Below, in pieces: positions 43,501 to 53,186 of a stretch of DNA of 64,000 nucleotides. The stretch spans positions 248,001-312,000 of the forward strand of contig VNWV01000013.1 of assembly GCA_009801085.1 (NCBI GenBank). The letters run 5' to 3'. The notes under the pieces were generated by a model. The model was not told the DNA's origin and did not search any database. It saw only the letters and a list, made by a program, of their open reading frames with translations. The stretch comes from Lasiodiplodia sp. COLG20. Its lineage: Eukaryota; Ascomycota; Dothideomycetes; Botryosphaeriales; Botryosphaeriaceae. Position numbers and translations under genes: made by a program. Each line of letters starts with the position of its first letter. Within the stretch, counting starts at the first letter, position 1.

Positions 43501-44325
43501 TCAAGAAGACGACAGGCTAAGCTCCTTCCATGTCTCGTCTGATTTTGCCTGAGCTTCGGCAGCCTGGGCCCAGTATTGCACCGAGTCCGGTCCAACCAGC
43601 ATGCGGACGGGCGGTTCTGCCGACTGATATAGTTCCTCGATAATGGGTCCAACCTTGGCCGGGTCGCTCACTTCCTGGCCCGAAGAGCTCTGTAGAAAAC
43701 TAGCAAATGCGCCAACTGTTTGCTGGTATGGCTCGCTTACTGGATGAACCGTCATCGAAGGTCCAGCCCAGTCAGTTCGCATTCCACCAGGCTCAAGAAC
43801 AGTGACCTTTATGCCAAGAGGGCTCACTTCGGCGGAAAGTCCTGTAGAAAAGCCTCCGATCGCCCATTTGGCACATTGGTATGCGGTCAGACCGGGGCTG
43901 GCGATGCGGCCACCGAGTGAGGAGATTTGGAAGATGTGGCCAGATCCTTGTTGACGGAGGGTTGGAAGAACAGCCTTGCTGACATACACGACTCCCATAA
44001 GGTTTGTGTTCACCTGCTGACGGAAATCCTCGACGTCGAAGTCCTCCACAGATGCAACGTTGGCGTATCCAGCATTGTTGATGACAATGTCGATTCGCCC
44101 AAAGTGTTCTACGGCATCCGTTACCGCTCGTTTAGCCGCTTCCCAATCGGTGACGTTCAAGGTGATGGGGAGGATCTTCTTGGAGCCGTATTGGTCGACC
44201 AGGGGCTTTAAGGATTCCGGGTTGCGTGCAGTCGCGACGACAGAGTCGCCTTTCTTCAGGGCGTATTCGACGAGTGTTCTACCCAAACCGCGGGAGCTAC
44301 CGGTGATGAACCAGACTTTGGACAT
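43501..44325 (-). CDS. classical short-chain dehydrogenase/reductase
   Basis: This is an intronless gene of 274 residues from ATG 44325 and has every mark of a classical SDR. TGSSRGLG (8-15) is the cofactor loop, NNAG is at 83-86, Ser lies near 135, and the catalytic Tyr149 and Lys153 are in YQCAK. ATARNP after strand 2 has an Arg that suggests NADPH. LEPGGMRTDW follows the active site. The length and the loop match the fungal oxidoreductases annotated as oxidoreductase-like or retinol-type SDRs; the substrate is unknown. The gene runs in the same direction as the Zn2Cys6 regulator downstream and may be controlled by it. It looks fully functional. Confidence 0.93.
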   Translation of the reverse strand: MSKVWFITGSSRGLGRTLVEYALKKGDSVVATARNPESLKPLVDQYGSKKILPITLNVTDWEAAKRAVTDAVEHFGRIDIVINNAGYANVASVEDFDVEDFRQQVNTNLMGVVYVSKAVLPTLRQQGSGHIFQISSLGGRIASPGLTAYQCAKWAIGGFSTGLSAEVSPLGIKVTVLEPGGMRTDWAGPSMTVHPVSEPYQQTVGAFASFLQSSSGQEVSDPAKVGPIIEELYQSAEPPVRMLVGPDSVQYWAQAAEAQAKSDETWKELSLSSS

Positions 44326-45306
44326 GTTGGTAAGTTATGGTAAGTGATAATGCTGATTTTGAGATCTTTGAAGCAGGAAGCACTCTTTTATATAAAATAA
44401 AGACTCTTCTAAGACGGACTTAGCAACAATTCGGTCGATTCTGTTGTCTGGGTGTAGCGAAACATTGACGTAGTGGTTTCTTGTGAAGTAGCCTGACTTG
44501 TTCTAGATCGAAGGAGCGGAATGGTCGAGCGGGCGGTCCCCGCCCGACAAGGTGAGCAAGCCTACGGAGCGAGCACTGCTGAGGACTGGGCGCTGTTAGC
44601 AACCTTGCTTTGCTTAACTCCGAACGCCCGGTTAGGCGGCATCGATTAGTATACAGATCATAGGTCTCGGTGATTCGAAATGAATCGGTCGGCGGGCGGG
44701 CGGGCGGGCGGACGCCCGCCAATGCACGCCAGCCGCCAACGCTAACGCCAATAGCTTGAAGACGGTAGAAATTCGGTTGAGCACCACAAAACCAACATGT
44801 CTCTTACTAAATTTAGGAGCCCATGCCTTTCGGCGCCCAGCTTCAATGTGGAGTACTATATTACAAGGATCTTCGACTCTGCGCACGTACGCAAAATGGA
44901 TCAGATTCCCCTAGGTCACCTTGCTAGGGTATGTGTAGTTACAGGCACCTTGGTCTCGCAGGCAAAAGGGGACACGCCGGCCCGATTACTTCAATGAACT
45001 AAAATTTAGAAGGTAACGTTAGTTAGATACATTTAGGACGGATGCGTTAAAAATCCAAGTCGTTCCGTATTAGAAAGGTAAAATTTAACGGCCGCGGGCT
45101 CAGGCGGGCGGGAATGCGCCCGGCCCTGTAAAAGAGATGACACGTATTCGTCCACACTATTAGCAGTAGCAATTTGTTTATTCGCAGACCAAAAGTATAA
45201 ATAAATCACTTGTGAGTTGCCTTCTACCACTGGAATCAATATCATATTCCTCTCCAATCCAATCTTTTATCATTCTTCCAGTGTCACAAATCGGAACAGA
45301 AGCAAC
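44326..45306. other. intergenic region between two SDR genes with GC-rich hairpins
   Basis: Divergent promoter region of the intact and the broken SDR. It holds three GGCGGGCG-type inverted repeats: CGGGCGG and CCGCCCG at 44530-44546, a (CGGG)n run closing on CGCCCGCC at 44691-44720, and a weaker one at 45103-45124. The rest is unremarkable. Confidence 0.5.
44691..44720. repeat. CGGG tandem run ending in a hairpin
   Basis: GGCGGGCG at 44703-44710 and CGCCCGCC at 44713-44720 form a perfect 8-bp stem with a 2-base loop, preceded by further CGGG units from 44691. The G runs could also form a G-quadruplex. Confidence 0.6.
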
Positions 45307-46297
45307 ATGAGTTCTCGATGGGCCTCAGTGCATGAAAACACTAGGGGAGCTGGCGATGCTCGTCCTACTGCACTCCAGATCGTTGAGGATGAAGGCTTGC
45401 AGGGCAAGCTCACGGACAAGGTTATTCTCATTACCGGCTGCTCCTCCGGTCTGGGCGTTGAAATGGTACGCGCCCTTGTGCTAACCGGAGCTACCAACCG
45501 CACGATCCTTGGAAAAGGCTCAAGACGCGCTTGGAGACCTTGCCAAGTCAGACCATGTCCACCTCCTCCAGTTGGATCTCAACTCGCTGTCCAGTGTCCG
45601 CGCTTGTGCCAGCGAGTTTCTGTCCGAGGGCCGGAAACTGAACATTTTGATTTCCAACGCCGCTGTGATGGCTACTCCTGAAGGCCGCACCGCGGATGGA
45701 TTCGAGACGCAGTTTGGTGTCAATCACCTGGCTCACTTTCTTCTCTTCTAACTGCTGAAGCCCATCCTCCTGGAATCCTCCACTCCCGCGTTCCAGTCTC
45801 GAGTCGTAATCGTCTCTTCCAGTGCGCACCGCGGCTCCGAAGTCCACTTCGACAACATCAATCTCATCGGCGAGTACGACGGCTGGAAGGCCTACGGCCA
45901 AAGCAAGACGGCTCTCATCTGGACCGCGAACGAGATCGATCGGCGTTACGGCCACAGAGGATTGCACGCTGTGAGCCTTCACCCTGGTGGAATTGCCACC
46001 GGTCTCCAAGTCCACATTCCCGAAGAACAAAAGCAGGCCTGGGCGAATTCGGAGGCTCTTCTATCCACGTGGAAGAATGTCGAGCAGGGAGCAGCCACCA
46101 CAGTCTGGGGAGCTCTTGCGGCTTGCCTTGAAGGCCGGGGAGGCCTGTACCTTGAGGACTGTCAAATTGCAGGCCCTTGGAATCCTGAGACGGGAATAAC
46201 AGGCTCCGGCTATGCACCCTTGGTGCTTGATGAAGGAAAGACGGCTAAGCTTTGGAGCAAATCCCTGGAGCTTCTAGATTTGGAAAACGACCAGTAA
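45307..46297 (+). pseudogene. broken short-chain dehydrogenase
   Basis: The gene starts at ATG 45307 and has the SDR cofactor loop TGCSSGLG. Near 45490-45505 the frame slips: the region after LVLTGA continues in another frame as [15 protein letters not shown], which fits a small deletion not divisible by three. A TAA at 45749-45751 then replaces an expected codon in HFLLF-x-LLKPILLESS; CAA or CAG to TAA/TAG is a C to T change of the kind made by RIP. The rest (VVIVSSSAHRG, YGQSKTALIW with Tyr and Lys, LHPGGIATGL) is intact to the stop at 46297. It resembles the fungal WW-domain-oxidoreductase-like SDRs. Two lesions make an assembly error less likely. Confidence 0.85.
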
Positions 46298-46554
46298 AAT
46301 AGAGATACGGTAGCATCTAATCTATTCTCTATCCCTGTTCAAGCCATTCTTTAGAGACTCGATGATTTAATTGTGCTTGTTCTCCACAGGAGTTTTACTT
46401 TACAAGTAGCAGAAGCAGCTGTAATGGTTGGTCCTGAGCCAGATGAACAAATTGTCAAGTCATGGTGCTCCCCTGCGAGATACTGCGTGTGTTTTGTGGT
46501 AGAATCTGTTTAGGCTGTGGGTAGATGATGAGAGAGCATTTGTTGATGCCTCAT

Positions 46555-48147
46555 CTACGAAATACCGGCCAACCGCTCGGCAACCGCCATCATGCCCGGC
46601 GGCCTTCCCACCAAAAGCTCGACTGCGCTCCCTACCACGGCCTTTTCATCATCTGGCGCCTGGCCAGCAATCTGCCTCATTGCCTGGAGATCTGCATCCG
46701 CTCTTACAAGCACCACCGAATCCTCTTTGTCCCAGCTTCTCGTCTCCACGGCGACAAGAAACATGTTGAAGCCCGGCAGCTGCTTCCCAGCGCCTATGTT
46801 CAAGGCACGATGCCTATCGATACCCGCCTCGATCTGGGGACTGCATGGAAAAATACGGTGGTGATGATGTGGTTTTCGGGCAGCGTGCGGGAGGTAGCCG
46901 ACGCTGAGGTCCGGGCGTGCGGCTTGCTCTTTCCGGAAGTGTTGGATGCTGGCGGTGAGGGTTGGCGCGTGGTGAAATTCCAGTACAACGGTAGTCTCGG
47001 GAGAGAGGTGAGTGAGGAGGTCGGAAAGGAAGGACCGAGCTAAGGTTGTAAGGGAGTTGTCGTCGGCGGTGCAGCCTGTAAGATCGTACACCAAGTAGTG
47101 TAGCGCGGCATGGGAAAGGAATGCTGCAGTGGTCATATTGTGCACTACAAGTGCAGGGTTGCCAGCAGAATCACCAGCAGAGTCACTAGCGGATTCACCA
47201 GCAGAGCCGCCAGGAGAGTTGCTAGCAGAGGTGCCAGCAGAGTCGTCCTTGAAATATGACTGGATTCGAGGTGGTAGTGCAGCGATCGCCCTTTCCCGAC
47301 TGTCCGCATCCGCCTTACTCACCCCTCCTGCCTCACCTTCCATCTTCTCCATCCACGTCCAATCTTTCCCACCTCTCTCTTCACCACTCTGAACCCACAC
47401 CTTACTCATCTCTGCCCCCAACGCCCCCCACGACCGCACCCGCACCGCAAGCACCTCCGTCCTCTCCAACGCCAACTCTCCCCCCATCTCAACCTCCAAA
47501 TCCCACGGCACACGCACACTCCTCTCCCTCCCACCCCTCTGAAACCACACAAGCAACGGCCCCTCCACCCCCGCCGCATCCAACTCCTCTTTCGCCCTGC
47601 TCCCAACCGTCTCCCCCGTTACCACCACAAGCAACCCCCTCGCCCTCTCCCCCGCCCTCGCCGCAAACCGCGGAACACTCCTCAGCGTCCCGCGCCACGC
47701 CTGTATCTCACCCTTCTGATGCCTCACGCACGCCAGCACATCCACGTCGTCGTCCGCCTTACCGCCGGAGCCCGACGGCGGCGGCGGCGCAGCGTCGTAC
47801 ACGTCGAAGCGAGGCGGGGCGCCCTGCTCGTTGCGGAGCTGAGACAACAGGTCAGCGCCGCCGACGATGAGGCGCGCGATGGATACCACGGCGTCACATG
47901 CGGCGACGGGGTCGTCATGCGGAATGGGCGAGGTGGTGTAGATTTGGATGGATGTGGCGGGCTGCTGCTGCGGCGGCGGCGGCAGTGTTGAAGAGGAGGA
48001 AGAGGTGGTGATGGTGGTAGGATCGCCGAGCCAGACGGTGTGGGCGCGGCGGCCTGCGTGATCGGTGAAGGGGTGGGCGTGCCATTGTGGAGTGGGGGCA
48101 AGACGCTTGCGGGGCGCGAGGTTGTTTTGGGCGGGGTCGGGTGACAT
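46555..48147 (-). CDS. hypothetical 530-residue protein
   Basis: This is an intronless frame from ATG 48147. The first half has Pro/Ser-rich low complexity (SSSSSTLPPPPQQQP), then segments like FDVYDAAPPPP, LACVRHQKGEIQAWRGTL and GLLVVVTGETVG. The centre carries a Ser-Ala-Gly repeat coded by a 12-bp minisatellite (47157-47245). The C-terminal part is well ordered: AALHYLVYDLTGC, LTTLARSFLSDLLTHL, TVVLEFHHAPTL, LVRADADLQAMRQIAG and AVELLVGRPPGMMAVAERL. No family recognised, no signal peptide. GC content is high over 47.3-48.1 kb, and long shadow ORFs there are artefacts. Two partial copies of its 3' end lie at 32874 and 40371. Confidence 0.7.
   Translation of the reverse strand: MSPDPAQNNLAPRKRLAPTPQWHAHPFTDHAGRRAHTVWLGDPTTITTSSSSSTLPPPPQQQPATSIQIYTTSPIPHDDPVAACDAVVSIARLIVGGADLLSQLRNEQGAPPRFDVYDAAPPPPSGSGGKADDDVDVLACVRHQKGEIQAWRGTLRSVPRFAARAGERARGLLVVVTGETVGSRAKEELDAAGVEGPLLVWFQRGGRERSVRVPWDLEVEMGGELALERTEVLAVRVRSWGALGAEMSKVWVQSGEERGGKDWTWMEKMEGEAGGVSKADADSRERAIAALPPRIQSYFKDDSAGTSASNSPGGSAGESASDSAGDSAGNPALVVHNMTTAAFLSHAALHYLVYDLTGCTADDNSLTTLARSFLSDLLTHLSPETTVVLEFHHAPTLTASIQHFRKEQAARPDLSVGYLPHAARKPHHHHRIFPCSPQIEAGIDRHRALNIGAGKQLPGFNMFLVAVETRSWDKEDSVVLVRADADLQAMRQIAGQAPDDEKAVVGSAVELLVGRPPGMMAVAERLAGIS
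47157..47245. repeat. 12-bp minisatellite within a coding region
   Basis: About seven imperfect units of GCCAGCAGARTC or close variants, coding SAGxSA-type repeats in the 530-residue protein. The units stay in frame, so changes in copy number would alter length without breaking the protein. Confidence 0.7.
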
Positions 48148-49353
48148 TGTTTTGCGTGGATTGATGGAGAAGGACAGGGAGGCCTTGTGTGCGGGGAGAC
48201 AAAGGTGGTGGTGTTTCGGTGGTGACGAGGATTGTGGAAGATTGTGGCGGGCGGAACGACGTCACGGTGGTCCTTAAATGGCGCGAGGGCACCGCCACGA
48301 GGCGGGTGTGGCGGAGGGAGGAATGAACACCAGACGGGATCAGTGCGCGATATGTCGTGTGTTATATCATGTCAATTAAGACTTGCCCGCTTTAAAAGGT
48401 TATGTGCAAAGTCTATCTTATGATGCGTAAACTTTCAGAGTAAGAAAAACGTGTGAAAAACTATATCCTGAGGATCGTCCGTAGTGCAACGGGTCTCGGT
48501 TCGGGCCGGCGGGAGCGCTAATCGAGCCCAGGAAACTCAAACCATCCTTGGTATAACGGTCACACTATTATTTTTTAGTTGCGCTATTTCCAGTAGTGAC
48601 AGCGAATAAGACGTACGCTCCAAAGCACTCTGCAACCTTGGCCGAGTCTTCGTGTCAACACAGCTACGCCACCAACACTTTGTACAGCTGGGTCAAGACA
48701 GAGCCTCACTCAGTCTTGCGCAGCACAAACTACATCCGCAAACCTCAGGACATCTGCGAACTTTCTTTATGCATCTTCAGTCAAATGATCAAACGGTGCG
48801 CCACAGTCACCTCGTCAGCGTCACCTGCGAATCCCTCTGTAGTTGAAAAGGATTCCCTCCTTTATTAAATTTCCACTGTCAGTGAATCAATTGTTTGTGC
48901 TCGCTCTCGAGTCTTCGTCATCGCTCATGATGTAAGACTTCGCAACATACAGGCTTTCAGCCGCATCCTCTGGCGGGTCTGGAATCGAGCATCACCTTCA
49001 CGCCATTGCTACCTTGAAAAGCATCAATCTTAGCCAACACTCTTTAGCGCCATGCTTCTGTGTTTCTCTAGAGCAGATTGTTCCAACAAGACAATCAAGT
49101 CAAGTTCAGTAGCCAAACTCGGCACATTCTAGTCCTTCTTGAGTTCAGGTTGCAAAAAGATCTCAGCCATCGGACCAGAAACGCTCTAGAGGGGGTCTCC
49201 TTGTTGGGTTTGCCTAAGAGGGGTGGGTTTCGACTACAATCGGGGTTGAGTTTGGTAATTACCTCAACATAAATTGACCTTGATCCGCTTCATCCCTTCT
49301 CAACGATCTATTCGGACCTTCACTCTTCCCTCACGCTGAATTCAACGCTTGCT
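48148..49353. other. intergenic, 1.2 kb, no clear gene
   Basis: Divergent promoters of the 530-residue protein and the chitinase. A tRNA-like A-box string (TGGTATAACGG near 48550) has no matching B box, so no tRNA is called. Short ORFs only. Confidence 0.4.
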
Positions 49354-50672
49354 ATGATGGCTCAGACGCAACGCTTTCTTAGATATTTTTTGTTGTTCCT
49401 CGGTCTGCAATGTCTTTCCTCCAATCAAGTTCTCGCCAGCCTCAGACCGTCCTCTGGGGAGTCCGCAGCCAACGCGCAGCAACGCCTCATCGGCTACTAC
49501 CCTGGGTGGAACCACAATGAAAGCTGCGGCATGGAGTTCGACAAAATTCCCGTACAGAACTTTACGCACCTGAACTTCGCCTTCGGCTACATCAATAATT
49601 CAACTTTTGAGGTTGAACCAAAGGAAGGTTATGACGCCCAGCTGTTTTCCAACTTCACGAACATCAGAGCCAGGAACAAGGATGTCAAGTTGATGATCTC
49701 TTTGGCACAACTGTCCGGCAACAGCACATCTGTCTTTTCGAGCATAGTAGCGTCGAGCTGCAATCGGCAGAAGTTCATCGAGCAACTGATCTGCTTCATG
49801 AACCGCTACTGTTTCGATGGTGTCGACTTTGACTGGGAATTTCCTGGTGATCCCGCTACCGGAGGCAATAACAGCGATCGCGAAAACTACGTACTGTTGC
49901 TGAAGGAGCTCAAATCGACGCTTGCCCAGATTCCCAACAAAGAATTCGTCGTTTCCTTCACTGCTCCCACCCCGACCTATTATCTAGGCATATACAATCT
50001 GACGGAAATGATGACGTACGCAGACTTCATCAACTTCATGGCCTACGATGTGGTCAACGCCAACTGGGGTACCGATAAGCATATCTACGCGCACACCAAT
50101 CTCACCGAGATCAACAAGTCCCTCACCTATTTATTGGATAATGGCGTCAAGCCGGCACAGATCAACCTCGGCCTTGCGTTCTATGGCAACTCGTATACAC
50201 TATCAGACACGTCGGTAAGCTCTCTACATTTCAATCCCCCACTTGAAGTCGATACTGATCCCGCAAAAGTGTACGGTACCAGGATGTCCTTTCAAAGGCC
50301 CCGGCAAGGCAGGCTCGTGCTCTGAAGCCGGCGTGCTCACCTACAAAGATATCATGGGCATCATCCAGGCGGACGAGGTTGCGCCAGAATCGGATAGCGA
50401 AGCCGCCGTCAAATACATTAATTGGGACACCGACCAATGGTAGAGTGGCATTTCAGACGACCCATGCAGCAATTTGGCTAACAAATAAATTCTGCAGGGT
50501 CGCGTACGATGACAAGGATACGTTCAAGGAAAAGATCGAGTGGGGACACACGAAGGGTCTTGGTGGCGTCCTTATTTGGTCCATCAACGACGATGACCAG
50601 AACTTGTCGGCGCTTAGCGGAGTTGTCGCTGCCCAGGCCCTGGTCGCTTCCAATAGCACTGAAGATGGATAG
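49354..50672 (+). CDS. secreted GH18 chitinase, three exons
   Basis: Exons are 49354-50214, 50270-50439 and 50498-50672, with introns of 55 and 58 bp; the product is 401 residues. A signal peptide is present (FLRYFLLFLGLQCLSSNQVLA). The GH18 catalytic motif DGVDFDWE is at 155-162, with catalytic Glu162. RLIGYYPGWN, NFTHLNFAFGYI, VKLMISLAQ, YADFINFMAYDV and GGVLIWSINDDD mark the barrel strands. The Cys-containing insert CTVPGCPFKGPGKAGSCSEA is typical of the class V chitinases of the killer-toxin-like subgroup, which carry LysM and chitin-binding modules; here those modules are absent. It hydrolyses chitin with retention. About ten N-glycosylation sites are present. It is complete and probably active. 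Confidence 0.93.
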
Positions 50673-50879
50673 TGGTTGCGGAAAGGAGAGCGATGGCGGA
50701 GACTACCGGTCAACTCATGCTGCGGGAAGCAACAGTTTGGCGTCAGGCCAGGATTGACCGGCTCGAGCACGTGCGCGCAGAGTTTTACAAGCAGATAGAG
50801 CACATCCTATTTATTTGTTATCACATTGCGGTCAACATCTTTGTAAGAGCAGAGAAAGACTAAAATATTCAATTCCGTG

Positions 50880-52328
50880 CTATCTTTGTCTTGTGAGAGG
50901 CAAAAGCTCTATCTTTAAGTCATCTTTTCCCGTTCTTTCTTCTACTTCAAGAGAATCCTTAGGAGAGTCCACACGTGCGTAGTCTTCGCTGATATGATGC
51001 TGCCCCTCATCATCTCCCTGATCGACATGATCAATCAGTCGCTCCCTCGATTCTTCTGAATCTCCGCGCTTCGAGCCTAGGAAGACAAAGAGTTGTCGAG
51101 GAATAGGATAGTCTCCGCTAGACTCAGCCCACCTCTCTTTCACACGTTCCCAGCCCCCTTCAGGAATTCCATACCCGAGCTTGTGACAGACCAAGCCACA
51201 GAGAGCAATCGAATATCCGAATGCTTGTGTCAGCGTCACTGGGTCCTCAAAGATGACAATAGAAGCAAAGACGAGTAGAATGTCCTTGAGCACACCGCAT
51301 AGAGTCAGGACGACCGCAGAAGTCTTGCCTATCAAAAAGACAACAGAAACGTTAAGAAGGAAAGCGACGCAGGCATTGGCAAGTAGGATCAAGGGTCCGA
51401 CTCTGTAGATGTCTGCCATCGCCAGCGTAGGCAGCTCCCAAACAAGCGTCGCAACGCCATTCATGACAGCGCAAGCCGGAGCGAAGTAGTAGAGAGAAAC
51501 CAGCGGATCCATGTTGAAATCGGATGAGCTAAGCAGTTTCTGCACCATCACCAGCCGAATGGCTTCGAAAATGATGCCGGACATCTGGATGAAGACTCCG
51601 AGCATGTCAAGTTTGATCTCACCGAACGATGCGATGACGACGCCGATGACAATGATGAAGACTTTTCCAAGGGTGGAGAGGTTTACTGGCGCTACTCGGA
51701 GAGCCCACGAGGCCAGCAGTGTTGCTATGACGGTCGTAGCCTGCATGAGTCAGCTAACACTTTTCAGGACTTGCGGTGTGAAGGAGTTGTGAAACACACC
51801 TTCAGCATTTGGATGAAGGAGACGCTTAAATATAGGTATGCGACGTTTCCGCAGACAAGAGAAAGAGAGTAAAAAATAGCAATTGGTATGATAGCCTTGA
51901 GATACACCTGTGCGGTCATCGGCGCACCATGCCTTGAGTCCAAAAGCTTGGTGCAGTGGGCTAGGACTTGAGTCATAGCAGCTGCGAAGAACAAGTGCCA
52001 AGTTGTTAGGAACAGTGCTTAGCTACGTTAGCTTCTTCTTTTATTCTTATTCAATAGACTTGTCCTTACGGAACTCAAACTGTGCTGTGTGTAGGATCCA
52101 CTTGTTGAACAGAATGACACCTGAGCTTGCAGCGATCCATGATCTTAAAAACAGTTAGCATACCGTTTGCATGGGAATTCTTTGCATGACCTACATCACA
52201 TATGCAGCAGCAGGTACAGATGACTTCCGGTCCTCGTTCTGAACGACTGGAGCTGGGAGAGAACGATCCGAGGATGTATCGCAACCTTCAACGGTTTCAG
52301 TCAAACCATTCGTTTCGACGGTTGACAT
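50880..52328 (-). CDS. DMT/TPT-family nucleotide-sugar or triose-phosphate-like transporter
   Basis: Exons are 52328-52195, 52143-52070, 52017-51800 and 51740-50880, with introns of 51, 52 and 59 bp; the product is 428 residues. Landmarks are SWIAASSGVILFNKWIL in helix 1, FLTTWHLFFAAAMTQVLA in helix 2, FIQMLKATTVIATLLASW, RLVMVQKLLSS, NPLVSLYYFAPAC-like (DPLVSLYYFAPAC) and LTLCGVLKDILLVFASIVIF with GYSIALCGLVCHKLGY at the end. These define the fungal TPT/DUF250 transporters, usually of Golgi or ER membranes, with about ten helices. A hydrophilic C-terminal tail of about 100 residues is rich in Asp, Glu and Ser and may be regulatory. Substrate is unknown. Confidence 0.9.
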
Positions 52329-53186
52329 GGCTGAGGTCTTTTCCTTTCAGGAATGGCAAAGTGAGAGCAAATGTATAATAGGGCTAGATAGGATCTTAAG
52401 CTCTGCCGATTTAGTAGCCAGCAGAAATCCGATAACGGCGAATAAACCGAACATGACTGAGAGGATTTTCGTGCCCTGAATCATCCCAGCCGAATGCCGC
52501 ATGATATCTCGATCCCTTCAGGCGACGTCGCCCAATCGGTCAAACAGAATCTCGGTAAGCCTGTATTACTCACCCACATGCGACTTGGCGCCCAGCTCAG
52601 TATATTAGGCCAAGATATGACCTGGGGGAAGGTGAGGGGATCTGATAACGTACCACCCAGTAAGAGGATCTGATAACGTACCATACAGTGGGCACGACCT
52701 CGTATAATCTCATCCAAATTATGTACTAAGTAGTTGCCGCCTCGGAAACACTCGGCACACCTCGGCATATCCGACAGAGCTAAGTCCCACACCAAAGTCG
52801 ACTTCTTGGGATCCGGGTTGGGTGATTAGAGTTACGTAGTAAAGGATGTCGGTTAGAGAATTGGGTCATACGCGTAGAAGATTTATCTCTAGGTAATTGC
52901 GCACTCCCAATCCTCTTTCGCTAGTGAAAAGCCGTTACCGGGGAGGTGGCGGGTAAGATATCAGCCCCAAGGTGAGAGGGGGTTGCATTAACATCCTTGT
53001 AGGTGGACCAGATTCGTATTTCGTATGCGGGTAAATATGGGCTCGCTCCTTTAGGATTCTGGTGGGGTCTAGTATCGTCGATACCGTGCCTATCGAGGAA
53101 ATAGTCGAGCGATTCTTGTATTTCACCCATTCTCTCACTTTCTTTTACCAAACCCTTTCTACAAGGCAATATACACATTTCGAGAG
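52329..53186. other. intergenic with a short tandem duplication
   Basis: Divergent promoter region of the transporter and the glycosyltransferase genes. GGATCTGATAACGTACCA occurs twice, at 52638-52655 and 52666-52683, a 28-bp period. No gene supported. Confidence 0.5.

Noticed and set aside
47256..47870. 204-residue Pro/Ser-rich plus-strand ORF
   Set aside because: Antisense shadow of the 530-residue gene in a GC-rich region.
48548..48570. tRNA-like A box (TGGTATAACGG)
   Set aside because: No B box (GGTTCGANNCC) at the right distance and no cloverleaf can be drawn.
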